Shown: positions 41,101 through 56,100 of the stretch, piece by piece
Numbering within the stretch: position 1 is the first letter of the stretch
Layout: every line of letters begins with the position of its first letter
NCBI GenBank assembly: GCA_008360975.2
Contig: CM039182.1
Coordinates: forward strand, 104,997,443 to 105,061,442
Length of the DNA: 64,000 bases
Origin: Lichenostomus cassidix
Lineage: Eukaryota; Chordata; Aves; Passeriformes; Meliphagidae
Direction: 5' to 3'
The notes under the pieces: generated by a model
What the model was told of the DNA's origin: nothing
Database searches by the model: none
Seen by the model: only the letters and a program-made list of their open reading frames with translations
Made by a program: the position numbers and the translations under genes

Positions 41101-44100
41101 AGCATCAGTAAAAGAGACACGATGATGTTGTAAAACCAGATTAGGGATTCAGAGGTTTCTAGCAGTACAGCCTGGATATGAGGCTGCAGCAAAAACAAAT
41201 TCCCTGTGCTGGATTTCTCTGCTCCTCCCATTTTTTCCCCTGTACTCAATACTGAGGGCTGGGTCATCCGTGGTTTCCTTTCTGGCTAAAAAGAGGTCTT
41301 GTCAGCAAGAACAGCAATTTATGCCTGCAAAGCTGCCATCCCCTATTGCAGAAAATCTACTGCAGCATTTTTAATTCATCAAAGTGACTGATTAGCAGCT
41401 CTTGCAGAAGCCAGATGTAGTTTTGCTGCATGGAGTGGAGCCTTTACCTCATACCTTGTCGGTGTCATTTATTCACCATCTGAAATTCACCTGTTATTTG
41501 TTTTCTCCTCACCAATGGCTGCTAGGGTCTTCTGGACATGCTTTTGTGACCAAATATCACACAGGAACAGATATTAGGACGTACTGAAACTTTCTTGCAA
41601 GTTCTCCACAAGAAGTAAAATACCTCTACCTGCCTCAGCATAGGAGAAAGTCCAAGATGTGTTACAATCTGCTTCTAAGACACATTTATGTGTCCCTCAA
41701 CATGCCGGGCAGGCATTACTACCCCTCCCCTGATGCTACCCCTCACCTGCTAGGGGGCAGAAATCTGGCCTCTTTAATAAAAAGTGGTGAACAGAAAGGA
41801 ATAAAAGAAAATGTAAGATTACCAGAAACAAAAAACAAAACACCAAAACAGTGGGAAGTAGAACAATAATGCAGAAGTCAGAGTACAGGGAAATACAGTA
41901 CTGCAATTAAAATAAGGGGTGGGATCAAGAGGATTGGAGGATTAGAGACAGGATCTTGGAAATACATTGACCCTCTTCTCTTCCTCCCTGCCCCTGCCCC
42001 GGATGCTTAAACACAAGGGATGGGGCTGGGCACTGAGAAGCAACATCACCCCTCCCTTTTCTGCCTAGCACAGCTCTGCTTTCCCTCCTACACTTGTTCC
42101 TGGCCTGGCTCCCTTTTTAAAAGCCATTGAATAATCATGTTGGAAGTGATGAAGTGAGAAGAACACCACACTTTCAACATCAGCAAATATTTCTTCAGAT
42201 CTGTTTGATTCTGGAAAGTTCCCATTCATGTACATTTACTTAGGGTGTTCTTCTCTCCCAAACTGTTCCAGATTTTATAACAAGAAACAGTGCATGGCAT
42301 GTTAGGACAGCACATGTTAGGTGACTGCTCATTTCAGTTGCACTTCTGCAAGTGTCCAACAGAGCCTTCTCTTTTATCTATTTATTTATTTATTTTTACT
42401 CTAACATATTGGTAGATTCTAACATGCAGTAATTTGGGGCAGAACTTCTAATCTGCTCTATGCAGGCAATCTCTGCACTCAGTAGAGTACAACTGTGATT
42501 TCATACTGAAGAGAAATGCTTTGGACAGCCTCTATTACAATAACCCTATATATTTTTCCTAGGAATTAGGAAACATTTCTTCACTGAAAGGCTTATTAAG
42601 CATAGAAACAGATTGCCCAGGGCAGTGTCTGATTCACCATCCCTAGAGGTATTTAAGAGACATGTGGTACTTAGGGACACAGTTCAGTGGTGGACTTGGT
42701 AGTGCTTGGTTAATGGACTCAAAGATCTTAAGGGTCTTCTCCAGCATAACTGATTGGAGGATTCTAAACACTGTAGGTATGTCTGTGCTCATGCAGCTGC
42801 TTTCGTTTGCCCACACAGCTGCATGTCAGCTGTCTGATCTAGGTTAGACATAAGGAACTTTAAACACCTATCGATAATAATGTTAAGAGGAGAAAGTTAC
42901 CCCAATATCACACTAGCAAGCTCCTTCATAGAATCATACGATTGTGTTTCATAAACAAGGCCTCCAGTACACATTAAACCATCCTGTCCTGGAGGTGGAA
43001 CTGGAGTCCTGTCATGGTCAGAACACTCCTTGAGAAGGCCTGAGTAGAGGAAAAATCACAACATTTAGTGCTGGACACCCTCTGACAGAGATAATCCACA
43101 TCTACAGTAATTTTGACCTAGAGCTGCCTGTGAGGAGTTAGTGTTTATTCAGAGAACATTCCTTTAGTCAGTGATATTTAAAAATACTTTTGAATGTTTT
43201 CTACAGAAATTAAGCTTGTGCAGTAAAGCCATGTGTACACAGCCCTATACAGCTCTCATACACGCTGAACAGCTTCATCCAAATTTGGGAAGTGGTAAAC
43301 ATATCTCCAAGATAACGACATGCGCAGAGGACTCATACAGAGAAAAACCCTGCCAGTGCCTCCTGCAGCAGAAGGATTTTAGCCCCATTAGACACTGGAG
43401 GTGGCACATCATGGAGGTTGTGGATGAGGAGAGAGCTTCTGCCAAATTTTACATCCTTTTTATATCATCTGCTATTTTGACAAAATGAAACTCTAAAAGA
43501 AATCAGATGTCACTTATCCCATTGTCCATGGTACTGCTTGTTCTCCCTAGGCAAGATGAGGCCCAAGTGCTATGGATTGTGAACCTCTCTAACACATAGA
43601 AATACTACACATATAGATACATACACATATAGATACACATAGACCCAAGCTAAACAAATAAGCATACAGTTTGCTACCTGCCTTAAACCACATGTTTTCC
43701 AGCATGTTGCTTTGCACCATCATCTTGCAAGCTTATGCTGACCTTTAAGCCTGTTCTTGGGGAAAATCTTTGGAAGTTTTGATAGCAAATTTTTGCTCTT
43801 AAACAGATGCTGAAAATAATCATCTTCCAATTTGCACAAATCCATTGTTGGATTGTTTGTTTCTTTTCTGTAAAAAGAACAGTTTTAAAATACATATACC
43901 ATTGCACCTCACAGTTCCTTAGTGAGAAGTTTCTCCTTTTCAAAAGCTTCCAAATGAATAATCATACTTTCCATGTAATGTGGAACTCCTGCTCTCTGCT
44001 GGACACAAGTTCACAGACTTCAAAGGACCAAGGTCACCAACTAACAGAGAATGAACCCAGCCCTGACTTTTCAATCAAAACTGCAAAATAAGGACCTTCA

Positions 44101-47100
44101 ACCAAAATCTGAATTTAAAGGTTCAGGTCTATGTGCAGTTTTCAACTAAATAGATAACTGAGAGCCATAGTCAGGCAGCTACCAAACAAAAAACCAGTGG
44201 ATTTTACTGCTTGGTTCATGACTTCCCTTCAATACAGAGAAGTAGCTACAACTCATTCAAAACTTCATAGGTTATTCCTGCATGTGGCAGCATATTTGCA
44301 ACTTCCATGACTAATTCTTCCAAAGTTTTCATAAACACATCTATCAATTTCTTTGCGTAAAATTGATTTTCTTTGCATTTCATAGTAGATGGAAAACAAC
44401 AATGGACTTAAACAAGAGTCTACTTCAAGCAAGCTGATATTCAAGTTGTCCACAAATGGGGCCCTGATGAATCTTATCACAGGCCTGCATTACTTACTTA
44501 TGGAAATAGGAGATTTGATTGAACTACGATAGAAAGAGTGTTATCATATTGATGATGTTCACAATAAAAATGGGAATTGAAGTGAAGAAACTGTCCTACA
44601 CTGGTTTACCTGATGTATTCCTACCAAGGAAATTTCATGTAGCCAGACAAGAGCGTAGGTCTATCTAATCAAATAGACTAGCACAACTTCACTTTTATTA
44701 TGCTTATTGCCAACTTCTGCTCCCTCTTTCATTAATTCTGACCACCTTTTCTTTGAATTCATTATTCATACTTCACAGTGTTCCCAAATGCTTTTAGGTA
44801 CAATCCCAAGAAAAGAGGCCAACCTATATTACATGTGATTATGGATGGAAGAGAATTCAATCAAGTCTCTAGGCGCCATACTTGAAGTAAAGCCTCACAA
44901 AAACCCAGCAGCAGCCATGTACACTGAATGTCCTGGTTTGTGGTTCTTTGAGAAACAGATTGGATTTAAAAAAGCAGGGGAATCTGGTCAGTGATTCAGG
45001 CTCTTTCACTAGCTACAAAATAACAAGCCACTTTTATATCTCCAGATCAGAAAAACAACTGAAAGTCAGAATTACTCAATCCCACTAACAGCAGTCTGAA
45101 CAATCAGTTACCGCTCATGTTCTTTGCTCACAGTACTTTTGTAATCACTACCTCCCCTTCTGGCAATTTTGTACAAGTTTTATTTTTTGAAGTGGGGTAT
45201 TGCCAGGGAGTTACTCAGTAAATATTATTTCTGGAAGTGATAGATCACTTGTGCACGTGGTGATTTAAAAATTCATAATTAACACCTCGTTACCTCCCCA
45301 GGTGTATATTGGCATGTCCACATACAACCAGAGCCAAAAAAATTCAGCTGCTAAGCCATTCAGCTTAGCACTGTTCTTTCAGTGAATGTCCTGCTAAATA
45401 AATACATTTAAGTAGTGGTAGCTATGAGTTTCCTCAGCAAGCCACAGTTGAAAATGAAAACATATACCACATAAAGCCAACTATGGTGTATCAAAGACCT
45501 ATTCATTTTACCTGAATACATAGTTGATGTACTGTTGGTCCAGATCACTGGGAGAGGAGGGAAGGAAAAAAAGGTGGTTTTTTTAGCAATGCACTTCATT
45601 TGGTGGAACAGATCAGTATATTAAGCAGTAATATACAGTAATGCTGTAATATCACATAATATTAATTTTTATAATATATAATAATGTTATAATAATAATC
45701 ATTAAGTAATACATTAAATACATTATAAACATAATATGTAATTATAGTCATATAAATAATATATTTTATGTATATAAGTAATAATTTCATAAACACCAAT
45801 CAATTATCAATTAACCAACATATTAATTTAAGCATAATTCACACATTATTTCTGTTCTTACTGTCAGTGGGAGTTTCAATTAAAGTGACGACGAAGTGAG
45901 ACTGATTAAAATTTAGACCCTTTAACCAGAGACGGAAAATGGTTTTGAAATAAGTAAGCTTATCCATGCATGTACTGTGTACTTCATATGCAGTGTCAAC
46001 ATATCCATCTCCATCCATACAGACAACTGCAAATTATAGACACTGTGAACATGTAATGCCACCTGATTCCAAGACTACTATTGTGTGGTTGCAGTTCTAA
46101 CGTGTACATGGGATTATTGCAAGGTTTCAAGGTGTTTAAGGTACTCAGCCATTCCAGTCCTGTGGTAAGTCACCAGCTGCTGAACACTTTTGGGACTGTG
46201 TCATAAAGGGACATGGTGACAGATTCAAACCATGAAGCTTTCCACAGGAACACAGACTTACACTTCCTCTTAACACCTGTACCAGTAATTAGGGTATTTT
46301 TTTCCAGGGCTGAGTCATCACCCTTGGTTAATACACTGTTTAAAACTAATTCAGTGTTCCAGTTAGCAGTATAACTATCAATAACCACATGCTATTGTTA
46401 CAACAATAAATAAGGTTCCTCTTGCAAGAGAAGTCATTAATGATTAACCAGGAGTGGCTCAGCTCCTGCTGATAAAGCAGAGCTCCCTAAAACACAATCA
46501 TCTCTCTTTATAAAATAAGAAAACACATTACCTTAAAGAGCCAGGTTTCCACAACTTGTGAAATACTTTGTAAGCCCCTGTAATTGAAATGACATGTGTA
46601 ATTGCCATATCGTGCAATCATTCTGACAAACAACAGCTTGTTTGGCCATGGCACTGTCAGACATGGAACCCCTTTGAATTACAGTTTAGCAACACAGCAC
46701 AAAGAATTCCTAAACCATGAGTAAAATGAGCCTATTGCTTCAAATTAATGTTTTTCAAAGTGTTATCAGCTCTGACTACAGTCATGCCTTGTGGTTCTAC
46801 TACTCCTACTTCTAGCTCACAGCAACAGCAAAGGAGGGATTGTGTGTGTGTGTGTGTGTGTGTGGTTTTGTGTGTAAATACATACAGAAAAGTGCCACAG
46901 AATGGGTTCTTCAGCCCACACAGTTTTGGGGGTAAGTTCTATGATATATATGTTCATTTACATAGAGCTGTAGGCTCTAAACCATCTTTTCTATTGAAAG
47001 TTCTCTCAGCTCTGGGGTCTTCAGGTTCTTTACATTCTTGACCCACCCATCTACCTCTTGTTAGCTTCCATTTCTGTTCTGGGTAAAGCTTTGAGCACTC

Positions 47101-50100
47101 ATGGAAGAAACAACACAACTTCAGGCTCTATTTTTTCAGACTCTTTCTTCAAGTCTTTGGGGCAAATCTTTTTCTTCACAGAGAAAACCGGGACATGGAA
47201 AGTAAACCCAGTAGAATGCTACGAAATAGAACTCCTCAATTCTGCCTCCGTTAGACAAGTTGAAGGGTAGAACACACATCCTTTCTCTAATGCTCTGTCT
47301 TGATTTATGATGTAGTTAGTTCTTCTCTTTGCCCTTTCTCGTAGCACCTTCATTTCAGTTGGTAGGAAATCTAATTACAAAAATAACTCCCAATAGCCAT
47401 ATCAACAACTCAAAAAACCAAGAGAAATTGAAGGCAGCTATATTTTGCACATAAACATTATACTGGCACTTCCTACACATTGCAAATACACAAAAGAAGC
47501 ATTCTGAAGACTCTCTAAGCAATTTTCCACCTCCGTGACCAAGCACTGCTTTACATAGGAGACCCCTTGCCTTTGAGAAAGCAAGAACATCACTCATTAC
47601 AGTAAACAAGTATTTGAAGTGGAAAATCCACAGCTTTTACTTTTATATAAATGAATAAATGTTTATCATATAACATTTCTCAAAAAAAAACCAAACCCAA
47701 ACTCTTTCTTATTTGTACTTTAACATTTCAGATTGGATTTCCAGACCTCCCTAGATGGGAATACATACAAACACATTACCTCTGCCCTAAAAATTTTACA
47801 GTATGAATAGAAGAAACAAAGAAGGTATCATCCTTAATCTGCAGACAAGACTTAACATATGAATGAGTCACTCAGTCAGTATATAGGACAGATAAGAATC
47901 AAAAACAAGTCCCTTATTATCCACCAAAATACTCCAAAAGACAAAAATCTCCTAGACAAATATTACTACTCTTGTTTTCTTCAGATTTTTCTGGGTCTGA
48001 CAGTTTCTAGCTTTTCAGGGAAGAACTATGATTTATCCAAATCAACATTTGGTCTGGAAAAAAAGACAAAAGAAAACCTGATACATTATGCAACTCATTG
48101 TTAACATTTTTTTAAATGCATATGATTGCCTAAAAAACCCCAACATTTCAACATCCTTCCTCTGGGATCACATTTCATGATATTTTAGTGTGTTTTTGTC
48201 AGTTTTTAAATAAAATCTGTGTGTGCAAAAAAGCTCTAAGGACAAGTTATTTCTTGTTTTTTTCAAGTTTCTTCTCCCCTCAGAAATAAGTCTCTCTCAG
48301 TAGGAAACCATCAAAAAACAACCAGAAAAGCTTACTGCTGATTAAAATTGTATGTGCATGGTTTCATCCACTGTTAACAGACTGCAATATGTATTTTGTT
48401 CTGAGTTGTTTTCAGCATAAAAGCTATAAAAGGAATACACTTTGTTATATTTACTGATCTTCATTCTTTCCAAGTGTTTCTTACATATAGAGTCTCAAAT
48501 ATCAGTAACTTCATAATAAAGCTGGTTTCTCCAACACATATACTCTTCCTAATCCTTTTTCCAAAAGAAAATTACTTACCAACACAGATCAAGTGAATTA
48601 GAGCCCAAAAATATCCATTTGGATCAAACTGCAATAAAGAACATTTACATAAATAAAAGCACAATCATGTAGACATACATATGGCAATTTCCCTGCAGTT
48701 AGCTCTGCAAAGCAAGTACAGTGAGTGGGAGCCTGTGCTACAAAGAAAGGGAAGATGACTCAAGAAGACTAGGAAGATTGAAACTCTTCCTGTCACACTT
48801 CACACTTAGAAATCTGGCATATGCCACTTATGCAGGCTCTCAGCTCATCTCAGCAAGGATAATTCAATTTCCTTCAGATGTGTACAACAATTTAAGCAGT
48901 CTAAGCATATGGACACCAGCCCATTTAGTCTTGTATTAGCAATCAAGGAAGGGCAAGATGATCAGAGGACAACCACAAAGGTTTTTGTCTTGTCTCCTTT
49001 CCCCTCTGAGCCTCTGCAGCAGCTAAGCAGTCTCTCTCCAAGGCTCCAACTAAACAGAATATCCAAAAGAAGGCTTCAAAAGAACATTTGTCTGAGCAAA
49101 GTAGGCCCTCTTCAAAATCAATAGGGAAAACCAAACATTTTTGAGAGGAATTCACCTGGCATATTTGAGATGTCTGCTTGCAGGTGAGATGCATTATATA
49201 TCAGGAGATCCTGCTCTGCACCATGGACTATGAAGAGAGCTAGTGCAGGTGCAACACTTTTGATGGCCACATTTTATCAGATGTATCCAGACAAGTTCCA
49301 GACTCATCTGATTTCAGATATTAACTGAGGTATCTAAAGCAAGGGAGCAGCCTTCCTAAGTCTCCAAAAGAGAATCTCCAATTAATAGATCTTTGCTGGA
49401 TAGAGCTCTCTCTGGAGGTACCTCCTTTCTTTCTCAGGTAGCTACAAAGTGTACAGTGAATACAAAACTAATTCAGGAACTTACTGAAAAGCACACACAA
49501 TTAATTCAAATGTAAGTGATTTGCTGTAGGCCCTATTAAGAAGTAAAATTGTGGTTTCCCCAGCCACCACCTTCACCAAAGGGCTGTATGTCCACACTGC
49601 TCAGAGGTTTTACCACGACGCAAACACAGTAAACGCAGCAAGACTACAACACGGCAACAGGAAACATTTACAATTCCCTCGCAGGAATCATACTCTAGCT
49701 TACAAGTAAAAGCTGCATCCCTCATATGATAACAAGATGTCAAACATCAAGGCCTAACTGGAGCTGCTTTACAAAGCAGAGCTCACCTGTGTGTCACACA
49801 AAGGAAGGCACACTGCTGCTGCCAGGAGGAACAGCACACTGTGGAGACAAGAAAGAAAACAAAAAAGCAACACCAAAAGCTTTCAACCTGGTTTTGTACC
49901 CTCAGCAAAGTACAGGCAATTCCATTCAATTGTACACTGAGACTTAACTTGTTTAATTTTATTGTTCCATATTTAAGAAGCAATTTCTGCCACCAAAATT
50001 AAGTTTTACATCATGCACTCTTCATAATTTTTACACAGCAAAGTTTTATGAGAAGAGAAGCAGCACAAAACACCTCAGAAGTGATGAAAACAAGTTTTTT

Positions 50101-53100
50101 TGGTAGAGAATATTATTCTTCGCTTGTAATCTGGCTTTCCTAGGCTTCTTCAGAAAGCTAAAATCAGGCAATTTTTGGCTGAATGGTTACCAAAAACTTC
50201 TTTCATTAACACGAATTTCAGCAGAGGTGACTCCATTATCAGATGTTGTTACTCCAGAACACAGAGCAAGGTGGGGGTAAGTGGTATTACACTAGAAATG
50301 TCCTCTTCTACTCCACTGATTTAGGCGAAATAAATTCTTAACCTGTGGCTGAGTCAGTACTTTTCAAGCTACATGGAATACACTGATGTGGAACTTTTGT
50401 GGACTGTCACTGTTCATATTAACATATACTTGTTTTTTCAGCTTATTTTCCTACTCTCTAAGGGCATGGGAAAAGACAGAATAAAAATTATTTTAAAAAT
50501 TGTATCCTTGACAATAATCTGGTAGCAAAGACAAGGCCACAGCAAGTCAGATAATGGAAACAACAGGAAGAAATTAGGAAAATAATGCCCCTAAGTATAC
50601 TAAATTATAACCCAACATTATCCATTCTTAAGTGCAGCTAAAAGATTACAGGATGTGGAGGACAGCAAATATCCATTCTTCAAGGGTGTGTGGGGACATA
50701 GAATCAAATTTTTAACACATGACTGTTAACTGGTTGACTTCTGTTTGTCCCTTTCTATCTCCTTTCTGAAGCCTAAATAACCAGGGCCAGCAAGGGTTGG
50801 TAGTTGTGTAGCTCAGTATCACAGAACCATCAAGTTTGAAAGAGACCTTTGAGATCATCTGTCCAACTCTCAACCCAGCACCACCATAATCACCCTAAAC
50901 CATATCTCCAAGTGCCACATCCATACAACTCTTGAACACTTCCAGAGATGGGGTTCCACTACCTCCCTGGCAATTTATTACAATGCCAAACCACTCCTGC
51001 AGAGAATTTTTCTTTCTAATATCTAATCGGAACCTCTCCCAGAGTAATTTAAGGCCATTTCCTCTTGTCTCTTCACTTGAGACATGGCAAAAGAGACTGA
51101 CCCCCACATCACTATGAATGGTTCTACCAGAAATGGATCTCATTTACCTTTCACTTCTAAGGAAAGGTGTTTTTAGGTATTTTATAACTCACTAATTATC
51201 TTTCTCTTACTGTTTATGATTACCCACTGGAACTTCAAGCCTCGTTTCCATCTCCTTTGCAAAAGCACTGTTATGAGCACTGCTTTTTCATTAATTTCAT
51301 TTTTGTAAGCAGAAAAAACACATCAAACTATTAAAGCAATTGTTAAAAAACCCCAAAAAATATTTAACTACTCCTATGTTGCAATATAGGATCAGTGCCC
51401 ACGGGAATGTGCCTTACATTCTTCATTGTTTTGGTGTGCTATTATCTGAAGCAACTACAGAAGCTGGAGCCAAAACAAATCTGAATCTGAGTAATATTAA
51501 AAGCTTACCTACAGACTTTCAGATGAGTGGTCTGCTGTAAAAAAAGAAAGTATGATTAAAATGAAAAAATATATATAAAAATGGTAAAATATTGTTTTAT
51601 CCTTCCAAAAACTGGAAAGTGGTGACAGCTGATCATACTGCACCACACACATTAAAACTCCAATGAGCAACATTCAACATCCCATTACATTTGAGCACCA
51701 CCTAGCAAATTTAATTTGAAAAAGAAGATTCAGGATTGCAGATTAGCCTACTTCAGCTTGATTTATATTTCCAGGTTATTTACCAGCAGGTAAACCTAAA
51801 ACCTGACATTAACTTTATACCCGGTTTTCAAACTTAACTTGAATTATACCAAAACTGTGTAATGTATGTACTCAAATATTGAGTTTTCCTAATTAGGTAC
51901 TATCCCAGTCAAATCAGTCTTGATCTAAACTGTTCCCAATTCTTTGATACAAAATTATTCCTGAGAAGCTTCCAGTAAAGCCTGTGTTTGCTTTATCCTT
52001 GTCTGTAGTGCTTTTGTTTTCAAAGAGAGGAGTCATAAGCATGTGACATAGAAGGAAAATATGAAACACTTTGACAGTGACACTAATCAGAGGACAATGA
52101 CACAGGGACATGCCATGGTACATGCTGCTATGTCCCTTAGGCATAACCTCAGTGATCTCTTGTTTGTTAGACATAGTAAACATGGGTCATTTATCTGTCT
52201 TCTATATAGACAACAGATATAATGAAGGGAAGATGCCTTTCACAGCAAGCCAGATGCTACTGTAGAAACAATTTTGTGATTAATGATTTCCCAGTGTTAG
52301 TTCACACAGCAGCTCTTTAGTCAGTTAGAAGAACATTTCAAGAAAAGCCTAAAAAGAAGGCTTCTCAATGCAGTTTGTGAGAAAAAAACCTCAGCTCTTA
52401 CGAAAGGGTGCAGAAATTACTCTCCAGGCTTTCATAGGGGCAGAATCTCAAGCATTCAAAACAAACTAAAAAGCGCACCGTTCCTCCTGCATTTTATGTG
52501 GAGATGTGACCTATCATACAATACACTAGATATATTATTCTGATTAGATCTAAGGACGTAGTCCTCCTCCCTCTCAGCTCAAACAATGAGATTTTTATGT
52601 GGGGCATGAGGGAGAGGGAATATTAATTTTCAACAGGAAAAAACAAGCAAGACCAAGCCAGTCTTAAAAATGCAGATCAAACTGGTGATATGTATCTGCA
52701 GCATTTCACCAACTAAAGGGGAAAAGGAAACACCGGTATAGATACTTGTCAACAGCAAAAAGCTCCGAGTCTCATTATTACTCAATAATTATAGTGAGAG
52801 TTATTATAGTGAGTCTAGAAAAGTACCTGCCACTGATGCCTGTATTAAAAGAAATTAGATATCTTGTTATAGGGCAGTTCTATCACAGGAGTTACCTTGA
52901 TTAATAGATCAATTACCTCTTTCTGCACAAACTTCTGGAACCCACAGGTTATAACTTCTGCTGCATTGTGCACAGTAAGGAACACCGGGATTGGCTGCCA
53001 TGGGGAGAGAACAAAAATGCCAAATCAGCCCAGAACAGTCACACACACAGGAAAGGGCACTCCTCCTACAGACAGCTGTCCCACATGTTTGTGCTTTGGG

Positions 53101-56100
53101 GTTTTGTTTTTGAAGCTGTAAATTCATGCCACATCTCCTAAAAGACTTAACCCATTCCAGTCACTACCACATGGCACAGACATCTTTAAACATAGACCGT
53201 GGTGGGACACCGCTTGCTGTGTCTCCAACTGATGAGTGCTCAGTCACTTTATATGTACACAGCTACCCAGTGAGATTTGCTCCAGGTTTCTCCCTCTGGT
53301 TTTCCCTCTCTGATCCAGGATCTGCAGCCTCCACAGTAAACAGTTCTCATTTGTTGTTCCACCTCTGTCAGCTGGTACTAAGAATACAGTGTGACTCCTA
53401 GCAACAGAACTGTGGGCAAGACGATTTTAGGTGATTGCTTTCAGTTACTGCTAGGAAGAGCTGCCCAAAATTAGGATAGGAATGCAATAGTTCATACATA
53501 AATGATGTTGAAATTGTATCCACTGAGGTATCTGGACACCATCCCAACATGAAATCATTAAGAAACAAACCCCAATGATAACAATAGTGAATCAAACAAC
53601 CATTGCCCCAGGCAAACCCAACCAGAATTAGTGGTTCATAACACTTCCTCCAAATCAGATCCATGGTCTCTCAGACAGTGGAAACAGAAGCAATTGTCTG
53701 CTCCTATTAAGATAATCTAAAGACTTAACAAGTTTAGGACGCAGTCTTTCCCCACTAGTGTATAGTATTTAAATCACAGTAGCAGCAAATGCATTAATTT
53801 CTCAGTGATGTCCAAGCTTGTAAGTACCAGGTGACAGAAGCAGCAAATCTCTCTCAAATGTGACCTTGTGTATTTTCTGTAATTTTATTTTCTTTACCAT
53901 AAAGCCAGATAAGCATTGCTCATTAAACATTTTAAGTCATAATGACAACTGGGGTGGATCCAGAAACACAGTAGTTACAGCAAGATAAGAATGAAAATCA
54001 CACAAACACAACTGGCATGAAGTTGTTGGATCCAGCTTCACCAGTACTGAAAATCAATTCTCAACCCTGTTGCTGGACAACTGAGAACATTAACTCAGAA
54101 GTATCTAGCATAAAAGCACTCTGAGCTTGACACAGTAATAGGAAATACAAGAAATACCCATAAATAAGGAAAGTTGACAGCAGAATTTACGTTCCTCCCT
54201 TTGTGAAAGCCAATTTGTTGGGTTTTTCTCTCCTCCCTTCTGCTTTTGGCTCTTCCAAATGTATTTTGGAGCCAACAATGGCTCCAGTTTGCCTAGCCCA
54301 GTTAACCTTCTCCATATGTCTATTGCCTTTGATGCAAGTATTTCTTAAATTTGTGAGTGGGCTTAATGTTTATGAAAAGAAAGGTTTACTGGTTGGGCAG
54401 GCAGGGTGAATAGACTTGGTACAAATCTCCCCTCACGGCTCTGCATACTTTTTTTAATGCATCACAGTCCAGAGTTAAGCAGTCCTCCTCCAGTTATAGC
54501 CCTGAATCCTTGGTCTGGGGAGATTGCCAGCACCTCTAGGAAGAGGCACAAACAGAGATGGAAGTTGTAGCTTTGCCAGTATACAGGAGTGTTTGAAAGT
54601 GGGTCCCCTTGGATTTGATAATAAAAGTACACATAATTTCTGCTTTAGGAATAAACCCACTTAATTCCAATATGCTGTTGAGATGAGCCAATTCAGCTAT
54701 GAGTTTGGAAGAGCCCACTTTCCTTCTCACTTTGTCATAAAATTGTTGTACACAAAGTTATTGTAAGCTTCTACATCAGATTGCATTTAGCCCCACTACA
54801 AGGCAACACATAAAAATTATAGCCTAAGACTACTTGTCTCTTTGTCTTGCCTTGTTAAATGGCCACATAATTAGATCTCTAAATTCCCATTCATGTACAA
54901 CAAATGCCATTAAGAAATGGGAGATGCACCTTAAGAAAGGTTTCAGATAAAAATCAAAACCCTTCACAGCCCTTCTGCCACTCCAGTGCAGTTCACTCAT
55001 GAGTGACCAGAGCAGGAATAGCAGGTAAACACAATAACTTACAGGATGACTAGGAAGTAAGAAGAAATAACAGAGAGGATGTGATTCATAACTCTTTCAC
55101 CACCCAGGTGAGCAAGCAGAAAAGATGCTGCTGCCAAGGACTTATTGCTGATTCCAGACAGGGCTTTCCTTAGGGAACTTTGCTTACCTTACACCGAAGA
55201 AGCCCAATGGAACTTCCTTTGACAAGGAACCAAGAGGAATCACCCTGAGATAAAACTAATCTGGGAGCATGGGGCTCCTGAGCACATGCCTGTGCTTTCC
55301 CAAGATTATTTGTGTCCAAGATAAGGCCCCAACCTTGCTTATGAGGACAGAGACCTCCTGTTCTTTTCTGCTCTGTCTCTCTACTGGGATTTTCAAGGCA
55401 TCACTGCAATCCGAATCTGGTGAAAAAAGTCCCTTTTGATCCTCCTTGGGGCTTAGGAGGAGACAGGAGCAAGCTGGCTCTGGAGTTACATTACGATGCA
55501 TTGACAGAATGCAGAAGGGAACTATTGCAGGATCTGGGCTTGCAGACAGCATAACAGCAGCAAAACATTGTTGTTTTTAAAAATTAATGCCACCAATTTA
55601 TTTTACTTTTTTAAGGAAGACTATATAGTTTAAGAATAAAGCATTCAAGTTTCATGAAAGCAGATTTGACATTCTGTAAACATTTGGTAAATTATTGTGA
55701 TGCAAATGAATCATAAAACCCTTCCCATAATCTCTTTCCACCTTTCTATTTATTTTTTCAAATCCTGCAAAGAATCAAAAGCTTCTCACTGAAATGGTCT
55801 TCATCAGTTTTGTGGAAGGATCTCCCACAGATCCCACAACCCCATTCCTCCTTTTGCAAAGTTACAGCTACAGATTTCTTCATCTTCTTCCCTACTTGTA
55901 CAATTCAGACCACTGAGGATCTCTTCAGCAAAACACTGAGTACTCTGGAGAGATGCTGAGTGCTTTGGATTGTCACAGAGATGCTTTCTGATACATAGTA
56001 AGATTGGACTGCTGCATTAGCTCCATTAACAATTGATCTATTATTTAAACCCCTCCTCCCTCCTTTCCCCTCAACCCAGGAACAGCACTAAACACCATGT

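Larger units (their letters stand above)
39317..45511 (-). other. TMEM241: TMEM241 intron 10
   Basis: This 6.2-kb intron holds two CR1 pieces in opposite orientation (39475-39710 minus and 42550-42780 plus), a possible third CR1 tail starting near 42929, and a short tatagataca-type repeat at about 43605-43642. Confidence 0.7.
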
